Of a DNA stretch of 51,068 nt, positions 41,237 to 50,388 are shown piece by piece. A program made the position numbers and the translations under genes. This DNA comes from Lachnospiraceae bacterium. Its GTDB lineage: Bacteria; Bacillota; Clostridia; Lachnospirales; Lachnospiraceae. The notes beneath the pieces are model-generated. The model was not told the origin of the DNA. It saw only the letters and a list, made by a program, of their open reading frames with translations, and did not search any database. The stretch's first letter is position 1, and each line of letters begins with the position of its first letter. The stretch covers positions 1 through 51,068 of the forward strand of contig JAIDHX010000047.1 in NCBI GenBank assembly GCA_029053015.1, given 5' to 3'.

Positions 41237-43117
41237 TTATTGCATATACGCCGCATACCACTGCTGAAATACAAAATAAGACCACATCAACTTGGAATAG
41301 TTTGCTCCGGTTGCAGGTCCTGCATCTCCATGCTCCATGTAAGTATCAAGCATTTTACACACAAAATCTGCTTCAAAGATTCCCTGTCTCACCAGGAAAT
41401 CATGATTTGCCATATCCAGAAGCCGTTCTTTCAAAGGACCGCGAAGCCATTTATCCAATGGTACGCCAAAGCCGACCTTCGGTCTGTCCAGAAGTTCCCT
41501 CGGAATATAATCGTAAACTATGTCCTTCAAAATTCTCTTTTTTACCTTTTTATCATATTTAAAGGAATGGGGCAGCCTGTAAGAATACTCCATCACTTCT
41601 TTATCCAGAATCGGACAGCGTGCCTCCAGAGAATATTTCATGGACGCCCTGTCCACCTTGCACAGAATGTCGCCCGGCAGGTAGGTATCCATGTCCAGAA
41701 GCATCCTTCTCTCCTGCCAGTTTTTCTCCCTGTAGGCGCTCTCCACATGATACAAAATGGGGATTGCCTCTCCCTTCACCATACCATAAGCCGTCTCCAG
41801 ATAGTTGCTTGCGCCAAACTGGGTTTTGGTCTCCTTCTCCCTGTTTGCTGCAATAATCTTTACCTTAAAAGGCATTTTCTGCAGCATATCCACTTTTTTG
41901 ATAAGCGGCAGATTACATGCGCGATAAGTCAGTTCTCCGAGGAAATCCAGCTTCTGTGCCTGTGAAACCTTGTCATACGCATTGTAACCGCAGAAAAATT
42001 CATCGCCGCCATCGCCGGAAAGCACTACCGTGACATCACGCCTTGCCAGCGCCGAAACCAGCATAGTCGGAATCTGTGAGCTGTCCGCAAAAGGTTCATC
42101 ATAGTACTTGGGAATGCTGTCTACCAGTTCGAACATCTCTTTCTCGTCGATATACAGCTCCGTATGGTTGGTGCCTAAGTGCTTTGCAACCTCTTTTGCA
42201 AACTTAGCCTCATTAAACTTCTCCTCATTAAACCCAATGGAATATGTCTTGACCGGCTGCGCTGACTGACTCTGGGCAATCGCCGTAATCAGGGAAGAGT
42301 CGTAGCCGCCGCTTAAGAAGGTTCCCAACGGCACATCCGCTATCATTCTCATCGCGACAGAATGGTTTAACAGTTCTTTGAGTTCCCCTTTTGCCTGCGC
42401 ATAGTCCGTGACCGGGTTCTTTTTACAGTTTTGATACACTTCTTTCAAATCCCAGTATTTCCAGGTTTTTACCTTCCCCGCCAAAAACTGCAGCACCATA
42501 CCCGGCTCCAGCTTGTACACATTTTCAAAAATGGTATCCGGCGCATTCAGATACTGATGGTATAAATAACGGGACACCACTTCCGTCCGGATTCTTCTCT
42601 CAAAGCCGGAACATTCCATAATCGGCTTCAGTTCTGAAGCAAACACCAGATTGCCGTCCTCCAGCCAGTAGTAGAGCGGCTTTTTCCCGATTCTGTCCCG
42701 CACCAGATAAAGCTCCCCGTTTTCCCTGTCAAACAGTGCAATCGCAAACATACCATTAAATCTGTCCACACATTTGATGCCCCATTTCAGATAGGCGGCA
42801 AGAATCACTTCCGTATCACAGGTGGAACAGAAAGGATAGTCTCCAAGCTCTTTTTTAATCTCCTGAAAATTATAAATCTCACCATTATACACCACCGAGA
42901 CTCGCTTATCCTTCGAGTGCATGGGCTGATGCCCCAAAGCCGACAAATCCAGAATGGACAACCTGCGCTGCGCCAGTCCGACCGTGTACCCATTAGATGC
43001 CGGATAGATTTCTTCGCCGCTGTCATCCGGTCCTCTGTGATACATTGTATCATTCATCCTTTTCAAAGCATCCAGTGTTATTGTATTTTTACTGACAAAA
43101 CCACATATCCCGCACAT
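41237..43117 (-). CDS. asnB: AsnB-type glutamine-dependent amidotransferase
   Basis: A 626-residue class II amidotransferase with asparagine synthetase architecture. Cys2 of MCGICGFVS is the glutaminase nucleophile; MYHRGPDDSG and VVYNGEIYNFQEIKK follow. The synthetase half has the ATP loop TFLSGGYDSSLITA and VLSGDGGDEFFCGYNAYD. GGAGG is 6 nt before the ATG. It sits in a glycan operon directly after a GT4 gene. In such places AsnB-like proteins may amidate uronic acids (as proposed for WbpS of Pseudomonas O-antigen) rather than make asparagine. Either is possible from sequence. Confidence 0.92.
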   Translation of the reverse strand: MCGICGFVSKNTITLDALKRMNDTMYHRGPDDSGEEIYPASNGYTVGLAQRRLSILDLSALGHQPMHSKDKRVSVVYNGEIYNFQEIKKELGDYPFCSTCDTEVILAAYLKWGIKCVDRFNGMFAIALFDRENGELYLVRDRIGKKPLYYWLEDGNLVFASELKPIMECSGFERRIRTEVVSRYLYHQYLNAPDTIFENVYKLEPGMVLQFLAGKVKTWKYWDLKEVYQNCKKNPVTDYAQAKGELKELLNHSVAMRMIADVPLGTFLSGGYDSSLITAIAQSQSAQPVKTYSIGFNEEKFNEAKFAKEVAKHLGTNHTELYIDEKEMFELVDSIPKYYDEPFADSSQIPTMLVSALARRDVTVVLSGDGGDEFFCGYNAYDKVSQAQKLDFLGELTYRACNLPLIKKVDMLQKMPFKVKIIAANREKETKTQFGASNYLETAYGMVKGEAIPILYHVESAYREKNWQERRMLLDMDTYLPGDILCKVDRASMKYSLEARCPILDKEVMEYSYRLPHSFKYDKKVKKRILKDIVYDYIPRELLDRPKVGFGVPLDKWLRGPLKERLLDMANHDFLVRQGIFEADFVCKMLDTYMEHGDAGPATGANYSKLMWSYFVFQQWYAAYMQ

Positions 43118-43147
43118 ATCTGTCCTCCGGTTTTCTGCTGTTTCCCT

Positions 43148-44248
43148 CTATTTTCTGCACAACTCTTCTATATATGCCTTCCACTGGCGGCAGATAGCTT
43201 CCGTATTTGCCTCTTCGCCTATTTTGCGCGCATTATCGCCCAGCCTTTCCGCCAGATCTCTGTCCTCTATCAGGCGCAAAATCCCCGCCGCCATCGCATC
43301 CGCATCCTTTATCGGCACTAAGAGCCCGTTCTCACCATCCCGAATCAAGGTTGCCGGGCCGCCGCAAGGACAATCTGTAGCCACCACCGGAAGCCCCAGG
43401 GCCATTGCCTCCATCAGCGCATTGGGAAGTCCTTCCCAGTCGGAGGAAAAAGCAAAAAGCGACGCGTCCTCCAGCTTCTCTTCCAGTTCGTCGCTCGCCC
43501 CCATAAGCAGCACCCACTCCTCTGCATGATATTTCGCGATACTCTGTTCCAGCAGTTCCTTGGTTCCATCTTTGGAGTCGCCGCCGTAAATCTCCAGCTT
43601 ATAATCCGGATGCTTCTCGTGCACCTTCACAAAAGCGTCTATCAGCATAAGCTGGTTTTTAAAGTCCACCAGCCGTCCCGACTGCACCACCACTTTTCTT
43701 CTTGAGACAGGCTTCGGTCTGCCAATATATTTGTCATTAATTGGATTGAGTATAATCCTTGATTTTTTTTGTATTTTAGACGAAAAAAAACTTTTAGCTC
43801 CTTCTGTTTGAAATACCGTTCCCACCGCTTTCGGATAAAGCAGAGGAATTAAAAACTTATCACTTTTGTTCCTGTAGTTCTGATAAGGATTGGTCCGCAC
43901 CGACACAATAACCGGAAGCTTCATCAGCCACGTCGCCATCAAAGCCCTGTAATTTGCCTTTTGTGCAAAAGCAACCACAATATCGGGCTTCTCCTTTTTT
44001 AAAAAAGCGCGCAGATTTTTAATACGATAAAAAAACTGTCTCTTGCCGGATGCAGTCTCCTGCTTTTCCGTAAGCCCCACATGTACCCGTCTGACTCGCT
44101 CATCTATGGCAAACTCATTCTCCGCAGTCCACTCGGTCGCTATCAGAACCTCATACCCTTCTTTCACAAAACGGTTGGCAAGCGTCGTCACTACCCGCTC
44201 TGCTCCTCCCTGCTCCAGACAATTTAAGTGAAATACTATCTTACGCAT
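43148..44248 (-). CDS. GT4 glycosyltransferase
   Basis: A GT-B fold glycosyltransferase of 366 residues. The N-terminal half has FHLNCLEQGGAERVVTTLAN, the acceptor-side glycine-rich motif. The C-terminal half has VVVQSGRLVDFKNQ, then FAFSSDWEGLPNALMEAMALGLPVVATDCPCGGP with the conserved E-x7-E donor site. The ATG at 44248 has AGGAG at 5 nt. It is 16 bp after the GT2 gene and 30 bp before asnB. It adds one sugar on the cytoplasmic side; the donor is unknown. Confidence 0.92.
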   Translation of the reverse strand: MRKIVFHLNCLEQGGAERVVTTLANRFVKEGYEVLIATEWTAENEFAIDERVRRVHVGLTEKQETASGKRQFFYRIKNLRAFLKKEKPDIVVAFAQKANYRALMATWLMKLPVIVSVRTNPYQNYRNKSDKFLIPLLYPKAVGTVFQTEGAKSFFSSKIQKKSRIILNPINDKYIGRPKPVSRRKVVVQSGRLVDFKNQLMLIDAFVKVHEKHPDYKLEIYGGDSKDGTKELLEQSIAKYHAEEWVLLMGASDELEEKLEDASLFAFSSDWEGLPNALMEAMALGLPVVATDCPCGGPATLIRDGENGLLVPIKDADAMAAGILRLIEDRDLAERLGDNARKIGEEANTEAICRQWKAYIEELCRK

Positions 44249-44264
44249 ATATGCTCCTATTAAC

Positions 44265-45341
44265 TTATGCAAAAATCTTGTCAAAACCTGATTTTAATCT
44301 TTCATACTTCCAAAACAAATACAAGTTGACTTTAGCCTTCAAACTCCTATCCCGCATCAGGCGAAAAACACGTTTCATTCTGGACGATGTCCTGATTTCA
44401 CTACAATATGAAATCAAATTTCTCCCTAAATCACTTTCTGCGACGATATCCATCTGCCTTACAAGTTCCTTGGAAAAGAATATCGTTTTCACACCTAACC
44501 TGACAGAAAACATGTTATCCAGCATATAGCAGGCATACAAATAGAGCTGTCGCTCTAAGATCGGCAATAACTCCTCATGCTCTGCAAACCGCTTCTGCAG
44601 ACCATCTATCAAAAACATTATTTCTTCCGTGTAATATGAGCTAATCATCGAATGTGATATGGAAGTATCCCGCATGCGATAATAGCATAGATAATGTTCC
44701 TTCAGGTAGAAGATACTGTCCGCTTCCAGCAAGCACGGATAAAAGCAGGCCGTATCCTCTCCCAGCTTAATCCGCTCATCCACGGCCAGCTGGTTTCTGT
44801 AAAGCAATTCTCTCCTAAATATTTTCCCCCATACACACGGTTGAAATCCAAATGAAAAATATTCTCCACTACATAGCATAGATGGATAAACCGACTCGGT
44901 AAGTTCTTCTTTTGTGTATTTTCCATATCTCATATTTTGTGTCAATGGTTCTTTTCTGTCACTATAGGCACAAAAAAAATCAGCAATTACAATATCCGTT
45001 TTTTCTTTCAATGCACATTCACACAGCTCTCGAAACATATCGCGGACAATCCAATCGTCACCATCCACGTAAATGACATAATCTCCCCTCGCCGCCTTTA
45101 CCCCTGCTTTTCTCGCGCTGACCAGTCCCCCGTTCTTTTTGTGAATGACTCTGACTCTCCTATCTTTTTTTCCAAACTCCTCACAAATCCGCCCGCTGGC
45201 ATCTGTTGCGCCATCATCCACCAGTATCAGTTCAAAATCAACAAAAGACTGCTGTAGAATACTCTCCACACATTCTTCCAGATAATTCTCCACATTATAG
45301 ACCGGTACGACAACGCTCAAAAAGGGAATTTCGTTTTTCAT
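44265..45341 (-). CDS. GT2 glycosyltransferase
   Basis: A 358-residue GT2 enzyme of the EpsJ/CpsJ-like type: FLSVVVPVYNVENYLEECVESIL, LVDDGATDASGRICEEFG, NGGLVSARKAGVKAA and YVIYVDGDDWI (metal site). The C-terminal 130 residues are helical. The ATG at 45341 has GAGG at 9 nt; earlier in-frame starts have no site. It follows the pyruvyl transferase gene with 27 bp between. Role: addition of one residue to the repeat unit; specificity unknown. Confidence 0.9.
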   Translation of the reverse strand: MKNEIPFLSVVVPVYNVENYLEECVESILQQSFVDFELILVDDGATDASGRICEEFGKKDRRVRVIHKKNGGLVSARKAGVKAARGDYVIYVDGDDWIVRDMFRELCECALKEKTDIVIADFFCAYSDRKEPLTQNMRYGKYTKEELTESVYPSMLCSGEYFSFGFQPCVWGKIFRRELLYRNQLAVDERIKLGEDTACFYPCLLEADSIFYLKEHYLCYYRMRDTSISHSMISSYYTEEIMFLIDGLQKRFAEHEELLPILERQLYLYACYMLDNMFSVRLGVKTIFFSKELVRQMDIVAESDLGRNLISYCSEIRTSSRMKRVFRLMRDRSLKAKVNLYLFWKYERLKSGFDKIFA

Positions 45342-45368
45342 AATCCCAATCCTCATTTTTTCGGTCAA

Positions 45369-46439
45369 TCATCCACTTATAATCTCCCGCATAAACACAT
45401 CATACTCTTTTTCTACTTCATCAGCAGTATATTTACAATTTTTCTTTTTCAGCCTGTCAAGTGCTTCCGGCAGATTCTTGAAATCTGCCACATACTCCAC
45501 ATAGTCCAAATCCTGTATCCACTTATAGGTTTCTTCCACTTTATGGTTATAATTGTGCAGAGCCAGACAAGGCGTCTGCATCAGTGCAGCAAATATCATA
45601 CCGTGAAGCCTGTCGGTCACCACCAGGGAGGCACTTCCAATCTGCTCCATTTTCTTCCGTAGTCTGTCTTCGAGAGAAGCCAGATCCTTACCCACTTCCA
45701 CAACCGTATCCGTTTCCTCTACCATACCATATAAAGGCTGCAAAAGTTCCTTCAGTGTATTCCTATGCTCTGCACGCAGCACTCCTTCTACATCATTGCG
45801 CAAAACGAGCAGCGCGCCCTTTTTGTCCTCCTGTTTCATGCCTTTCCATGTAAGCACCACGTCCGGAAGCAGCCGGACTTTTTTTGAGAAAATCCTCTCC
45901 ATTTCTCTGCAAGACTTTTCATCCCGTGCAGTAAGCCACAAATCCCTATGCCTGCCGTAAATCACAGACGTTTTCTGCTCTTCTTCTCTTCCCTTTGCAT
46001 CCTCTGTAAAATACATTGTCTGTGGAAATAAGACAATTCTGTTGTAAGGGAAACGCAAAATAACTTCCCTTCGTATTTTCTCGTCATCCATATACTGGTT
46101 ACCCAGATTGCCGCCTCCGGTCAAAACCAGCAAATCCTCTTTTTTAAGCAGACCGCACAGGGTCTTCACTTCATGCTGAAAGTCTGTCATATTCACGCCG
46201 AATATATTGCACTCCGGCAGGTACCTTGCAAATAGCTGACTTTCTGCAAGATAAATGGCATAATCCCCCAGATTTCCATGATTCGGTGTGCCAAAAATAA
46301 CAATATTTTTCACGCCTTTTTTTATCTGGTACTTTTCCCTGATTCGTTTTTTATCCTTCACTGCTTTTATTGTGCCGGTATACAAAGGAAATAATGCCCT
46401 GTTCCACAAAACCGACATTGCTCTTTTTACTATATTCAA
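45369..46439 (-). CDS. Polysaccharide pyruvyl transferase family protein
   Basis: A 356-residue protein of the CsaB/WcaK family, which puts a pyruvate ketal from PEP on glycans. VIFGTPNHGNLGDYAIYLAE opens the fold; LVLTGGGNLGNQY, LFPQTMYF, LTARDEKSCREME, VVTDRLHGMIFAALMQTPCLALHN and the C-terminal Trp region follow. All main blocks are present. The start is uncertain: TTG at 46439 has AAGGA at 7 nt, while an ATG at 46418 lacks a site and a further upstream TTG would overlap the methyltransferase gene. A pyruvylated residue would add negative charge to the glycan. Confidence 0.87.
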   Translation of the reverse strand: MNIVKRAMSVLWNRALFPLYTGTIKAVKDKKRIREKYQIKKGVKNIVIFGTPNHGNLGDYAIYLAESQLFARYLPECNIFGVNMTDFQHEVKTLCGLLKKEDLLVLTGGGNLGNQYMDDEKIRREVILRFPYNRIVLFPQTMYFTEDAKGREEEQKTSVIYGRHRDLWLTARDEKSCREMERIFSKKVRLLPDVVLTWKGMKQEDKKGALLVLRNDVEGVLRAEHRNTLKELLQPLYGMVEETDTVVEVGKDLASLEDRLRKKMEQIGSASLVVTDRLHGMIFAALMQTPCLALHNYNHKVEETYKWIQDLDYVEYVADFKNLPEALDRLKKKNCKYTADEVEKEYDVFMREIISG

Positions 46440-46449
46440 CTCCGTTTCC

Positions 46450-47193
46450 TTATCCCTTGAAATATGGTGTCTCAAAAAATCTATTATCCAACACTTCGAT
46501 GTACCGGCCTTCTTTACAAGTCCTTCTCAAATAAAAAAACAGCGCCACGCCACTCTTCGGAAACCACTTACACAGAAGCTTACTGATTTGGGGTGGGAAA
46601 GGATAGAAATTAGAAGCTTTATATTCCAGAATTTCAAAAAATCCATCCAACTCTGCAAACGATTTAAACCCCGGATAAGTAAATCCCCTGACATGTGGTC
46701 CCACTACATCAATACAAGGGGGCTGCATCCCCAAAAACAGCATAACACGATTGTGGAAAGACGCCAGATTTGGAATCCCGATAATTAAGCGGCCATTCGG
46801 CTTCAACACCCTGGAAATTTCGGAAAATATCCAAAAAATCTCTTTTGTATGCTCGATAATTTGATTTGCCATAACAATATCAAGCTCTCCGTCTGCAAAA
46901 GGAAGCACGCTTCTCTCCACATCTATGTCTATGACTTCAATGCCCTTTTTACGGAGCTTATCACAATTAGGGGCATACGTTTCCACGCCGTATAATGTAA
47001 CATTTTTGTATTTTTTCTTCAATCTCTTTCCGGCATTGCTTAAATCTATCCCCGGCCCGGCGCCTAAATCGAGCACCTTTATCTCTGTTCCTTTTACTGG
47101 AACCTTGTCAACAAATTCACTGATGATTTCCCTTCCATATCTCAAATCAGCATGTTTCTGAATCTTTTTTGCAAAATAATCCACTACACCCAT
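46450..47193 (-). CDS. Class I SAM-dependent methyltransferase
   Basis: A 247-residue methyltransferase. The SAM motif is VLDLGAGPGIDLSNAG (about residue 40), followed by DIDVERSVLPFADGELDIVMANQIIEH and VLKPNGRLIIGIPNLASFHNR. The C-terminal part is longer than in small UbiE-type enzymes and has hydrophobic patches. The ATG at 47193 has GGAGG at 9 nt; it is 4 bp from the GT2 gene upstream. It may methylate a sugar or a lipid-linked intermediate. The substrate is not readable. Confidence 0.85.
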   Translation of the reverse strand: MGVVDYFAKKIQKHADLRYGREIISEFVDKVPVKGTEIKVLDLGAGPGIDLSNAGKRLKKKYKNVTLYGVETYAPNCDKLRKKGIEVIDIDVERSVLPFADGELDIVMANQIIEHTKEIFWIFSEISRVLKPNGRLIIGIPNLASFHNRVMLFLGMQPPCIDVVGPHVRGFTYPGFKSFAELDGFFEILEYKASNFYPFPPQISKLLCKWFPKSGVALFFYLRRTCKEGRYIEVLDNRFFETPYFKG

Positions 47194-47197
47194 CCTT

Positions 47198-48169
47198 TTA
47201 TTCCTCCGGTTTTGCCTTATCAACTTCCTTATCTATATTGGATTCTCTTTCAAAATAAATGGGACGCCTCTTAACCTCCATATAAATCCTTGCCAGATAT
47301 TCACCAATCATTCCCAATATCGTAATGATGACTCCCCCCAAAAACAAGATTAAAATCATAATACTCGCATAGCCTGTCCGATTATCTCCTCCGCTGTTGA
47401 TAGCGCCAATTAAAATATAAATCGCACTGGCGATAGAGACCAGAACCGTCAGTATTCCAAAGTAAACAACCCCTCTTAATGGCGTGGTTGCAAATGAAAT
47501 AAATCCACTGTAAGCATAACGAAGCAGCCCCCAAAAACTCCATTTGGACTTTCCGCCGGCTCTTTCTACATTTCTGTATTCTATCCACTTATTCTTATAT
47601 CCCGCCCAGGCGTACAGTCCTTTGGTAAAACGTTCGTATTCCGGCATAGACACAACAGCCTCTACGACCTTCCGTTTCATCAATCGGTAATCTGTACTTC
47701 CCGGCACCAGTTCAATCGCTGTCACTTTACTGATGATACGATAAAACATCTTGGAAAATGCACTTCTGATGGGAGGCTCCCCCTTTCGGGAAATTCGTCT
47801 GGCTGACGCGCAGTCATACCCCTCCTTTTCAATTGCATCCAGCATGTCCACCAGCAATTCCGGAGGATGCTGTAAATCCGCGTCCATGATGGTCACATAA
47901 TCCCCCGTACTCTTGGAAAGGCCGGCATAAATAGCCGCCTCCTTTCCGAAGTTTCTGGAAAAAGACAAATACTGCACCCGCCCCTTCTTTGCTGTTCTTA
48001 CCAGTTCCTTAATTTTTTCAAGTGTCGCATCTTTGCTTCCATCGTCTATATATGTAATAATAAACTGATGTTCCGGCAAATTTTCAAACACTTCGCATAC
48101 CCGTGTGTAGAACAACTCTACACATTCTTCTTCATTATAGCAGGGTACAATAATTTCTACCGTCTTCAT
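47198..48169 (-). CDS. GtrB/DPM1-like polyprenyl-phosphate glycosyltransferase
   Basis: A 323-residue GT2 enzyme with two C-terminal membrane segments (about 232-255 and 268-292), the arrangement of GtrB/CsbB. EIIVPCYNEEECVELFYTRV, YIDDGSKDATLEKI, SRNFGKEAAIYAGL and VTIMDADLQHPPEL are family marks. It would make a polyprenyl-phosphate-linked sugar for GT-C enzymes acting outside. The GT-C-like protein at 38205-39995, last in the same operon, is a natural partner. A promoter lies 43 bp upstream. Confidence 0.93.
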   Translation of the reverse strand: MKTVEIIVPCYNEEECVELFYTRVCEVFENLPEHQFIITYIDDGSKDATLEKIKELVRTAKKGRVQYLSFSRNFGKEAAIYAGLSKSTGDYVTIMDADLQHPPELLVDMLDAIEKEGYDCASARRISRKGEPPIRSAFSKMFYRIISKVTAIELVPGSTDYRLMKRKVVEAVVSMPEYERFTKGLYAWAGYKNKWIEYRNVERAGGKSKWSFWGLLRYAYSGFISFATTPLRGVVYFGILTVLVSIASAIYILIGAINSGGDNRTGYASIMILILFLGGVIITILGMIGEYLARIYMEVKRRPIYFERESNIDKEVDKAKPEE

Positions 48170-48211
48170 GTATCGCCCTCTATGGTTTCAAACCTGTACT
48201 TTCTTGTATTT

Positions 48212-48240
48212 ATTCTATATAATATCCCCTTAGAAAGCAA
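48212..48240 (-). promoter_or_regulatory. Promoter of the GtrB-like operon
   Basis: Minus-strand TTGCTT (48235-48240), 17-nt spacer, TAGAAT (48212-48217). It does not share the ATGACTTTT pattern of the other operons. Confidence 0.65.
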
Positions 48241-48243
48241 TCT

Positions 48244-49026
48244 TTATTTTTTCCGTCGCTGCACGAAATTTTGCACTTTTACGACAACTGTTGGACTCAA
48301 TCCCAAAATTCCACCTTTAAAGTATATCCATGCAAGTTCAAAACTGCTCATCGGTTTCCTTTTTTCAAAATCAAGCCGGATATTATTTCTTTGGCACAGC
48401 CTGATGCCATTATCCATCCACTTTCCCCTGCGGACACCTTCTTCATAAGGAAAAGTATAATTCCTTGACGCAAGCAAGGGGTGCTTATAATCCTTTACCT
48501 CCAACGAACCTTTCCTCTCAAAATCCCATGCAGACCAGTTCTCTTTCACATTTTTTTTCAAAAAATCCACATTCCATATACCAACCTGTGTGGAAAATGA
48601 ATATGCAGTTCCCGGTTTATAGAAATTGAGTTCCTTATCCTTAGAAAAAGCTTTTGACGGTATGGTCGGTGATTCTGCCAAACGCAGATTTGCAGCATGA
48701 TACTTTCTTGCTTTTTCTATATAGTACGCAACGTCTTCATTTCTGACGTAGTCGCAGAGCAGATAGTCATCCATCCACAGCATAACATACTCTGTGCCGG
48801 CCCGCTCCATGCCTTCCATTATCATATCATGCCAGTTGCTGTCGCAAATCACAATATCATCAAAGCTGTAATCTTCCCTTCTGCAGTCATATTTATCCGT
48901 CAGAAGAATTAGCTTATAACTGCAGTCGGACCAGTATTTTGAAAACAATGTTAAAAAAATACTCCACATATCCCTGTTCTTCCAGCAGGAATACACCAAT
49001 ATTGCCATATCAGAGCTTTTTCTCAT
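48244..49026 (-). CDS. Unknown glycosyltransferase-like protein
   Basis: A soluble protein of 260 residues. It opens with ILVYSCWKNRDMW, a beta-strand start seen in GT-A-like folds, and has YVMLWMDDYLL (about residue 83), which could be a DxD-type metal site. SFSTQVGIWNVDFLKK may be acceptor-side. I do not recognise the family. The ATG has AAGGAG at 6 nt and the gene has its own promoter (TTGTCT, 17 nt, TATAAT). It lies between the flippase and the GtrB-like gene, so a role in the same glycan is likely. Assignment as a glycosyltransferase is inferred only. Confidence 0.65.
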   Translation of the reverse strand: MRKSSDMAILVYSCWKNRDMWSIFLTLFSKYWSDCSYKLILLTDKYDCRREDYSFDDIVICDSNWHDMIMEGMERAGTEYVMLWMDDYLLCDYVRNEDVAYYIEKARKYHAANLRLAESPTIPSKAFSKDKELNFYKPGTAYSFSTQVGIWNVDFLKKNVKENWSAWDFERKGSLEVKDYKHPLLASRNYTFPYEEGVRRGKWMDNGIRLCQRNNIRLDFEKRKPMSSFELAWIYFKGGILGLSPTVVVKVQNFVQRRKK

Positions 49027-49056
49027 CTCTTTCTCCTTGTACCATTTCTTCCCAAT

Positions 49057-49085
49057 ATTATAGCATCCGCCTCACAATAAGACAA
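49057..49085 (-). promoter_or_regulatory. Promoter before the unknown GT-like gene
   Basis: Minus-strand TTGTCT (49080-49085), 17-nt spacer, TATAAT (49057-49062) with extended TG. The predicted leader is about 25 nt. Confidence 0.72.
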
Positions 49086-49093
49086 ACAGAACC

Positions 49094-50377
49094 TCAGTCT
49101 GCCCTATGTTTTGCTTTTTTCCCATTACAATATATATATATAATATTACAAAATACAACAATCCACATAACCACAGCCAGACACCATATCAATGCCATCA
49201 GGGAACCTTTCCACAGCAAGCTGCCGGCTGCCGCAAGCGCACCGCTCAGAAACATGGATGCCGTGATGTAAGCCGTGCTGTTTTTTGCCATTCCATAGTT
49301 TGCCAGCAGATTCATAATGCCAATAGGCAGTACATATGCCGTTATAGGAATCAGATACTGCCTGCACATAAGGTACTCATTTCCTAAGAGCAGTCTTATG
49401 CATATATCCGAAAACAACATCAGAAAAATCACTGCTGCAATACTCAATAATATATCGTAAACCAGAACTTTCTTTAATAATTTCAGATTTTCCCTTTCTT
49501 TTCCCGCGCTGCCCGCAACCATCGGAAACAGCACAATAACAAAGGTGTTTGTTAAATAGGTAATACTATATCCCAGCATGCGGGCGCCTGAGTACAATCC
49601 CGCTTCCGTATTGAAATTATGCTGTACCATCAGCACGTCTATATTGGAAATGAGTATCACGCCTGCATTTGCTACAATCAATTTCAAAATATACAGTCCC
49701 ATTTCCCTTTTATCAAAAGAGAACTTTTCTCTGGGATACTTTCCCAAAACCTTTTTTAACAAAAAAACGCCTACAAAATAGGAAAACAGTGTGCCGAAAA
49801 GCCAGATTGCCAGAATGCCGGCAACCTTTCTGGTAAACAGCATCGAACCGACAATCGCAACAATTTTAAAAACAGGACCTATCAACCCGAAAATCCCATA
49901 CAGAACAAACGCTTTGCATCCCTGAAGTCCGCCCGTGAAAACGGCGGAAAACAGTGTAATCACCGCAAGTACAGCCGCAAGCGCAATAACCAGGTAATCT
50001 TCTATATGAAGCCACCTTCCTATGCTCCTATGCGCTGCAGCCATAATGCCGCTGAATAAGAGCGCCAGTATGCCCAGCACTTTTATCATTCCCATTAAAA
50101 AGCTTTTAATTTCCCCCATCTCATGCCGCACATGCAGCATTGCCGTATATTTGGCTATCAGACAGCTTGATACTGTCGTCGGCAGTACAAGAATATTGAA
50201 CAGTGCCATAACAGCGTTTAGGTCTGCAAACAACTGGGTATCCCCAAGCAGATGTCCTGCCAATGACTGAAACAGAACGCCCAGCGCGTTAGCGCACATT
50301 GTCATTGCCAACACAATCATGCTGTTCTTTTCCAAAGATTTTTTTTCCATTTTTTCTTCAAGATTTTCCATATGCAT
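49094..50377 (-). CDS. Wzx-type oligosaccharide flippase
   Basis: A 427-residue membrane protein with about twelve membrane segments, of the polysaccharide flippase (MOP/MATE-like) superfamily. It opens with KNSMIVLAMTMCANALGVLFQ and carries TVSSCLIAKYTAML and IYLTNTFVIVLFPMVAG-like segments near positions 55 and 260. It would move undecaprenyl-linked repeat units to the outer face. The start is uncertain between ATG at 50377 and ATG at 50371; a TTG at 50383 also exists. It follows the formyltransferase gene closely. With the ABC exporter further left, it gives the locus two possible export routes. No clear Wzy was found. Confidence 0.87.
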   Translation of the reverse strand: MHMENLEEKMEKKSLEKNSMIVLAMTMCANALGVLFQSLAGHLLGDTQLFADLNAVMALFNILVLPTTVSSCLIAKYTAMLHVRHEMGEIKSFLMGMIKVLGILALLFSGIMAAAHRSIGRWLHIEDYLVIALAAVLAVITLFSAVFTGGLQGCKAFVLYGIFGLIGPVFKIVAIVGSMLFTRKVAGILAIWLFGTLFSYFVGVFLLKKVLGKYPREKFSFDKREMGLYILKLIVANAGVILISNIDVLMVQHNFNTEAGLYSGARMLGYSITYLTNTFVIVLFPMVAGSAGKERENLKLLKKVLVYDILLSIAAVIFLMLFSDICIRLLLGNEYLMCRQYLIPITAYVLPIGIMNLLANYGMAKNSTAYITASMFLSGALAAAGSLLWKGSLMALIWCLAVVMWIVVFCNIIYIYCNGKKAKHRAD

Positions 50378-50388
50378 TTCCAATCAAT

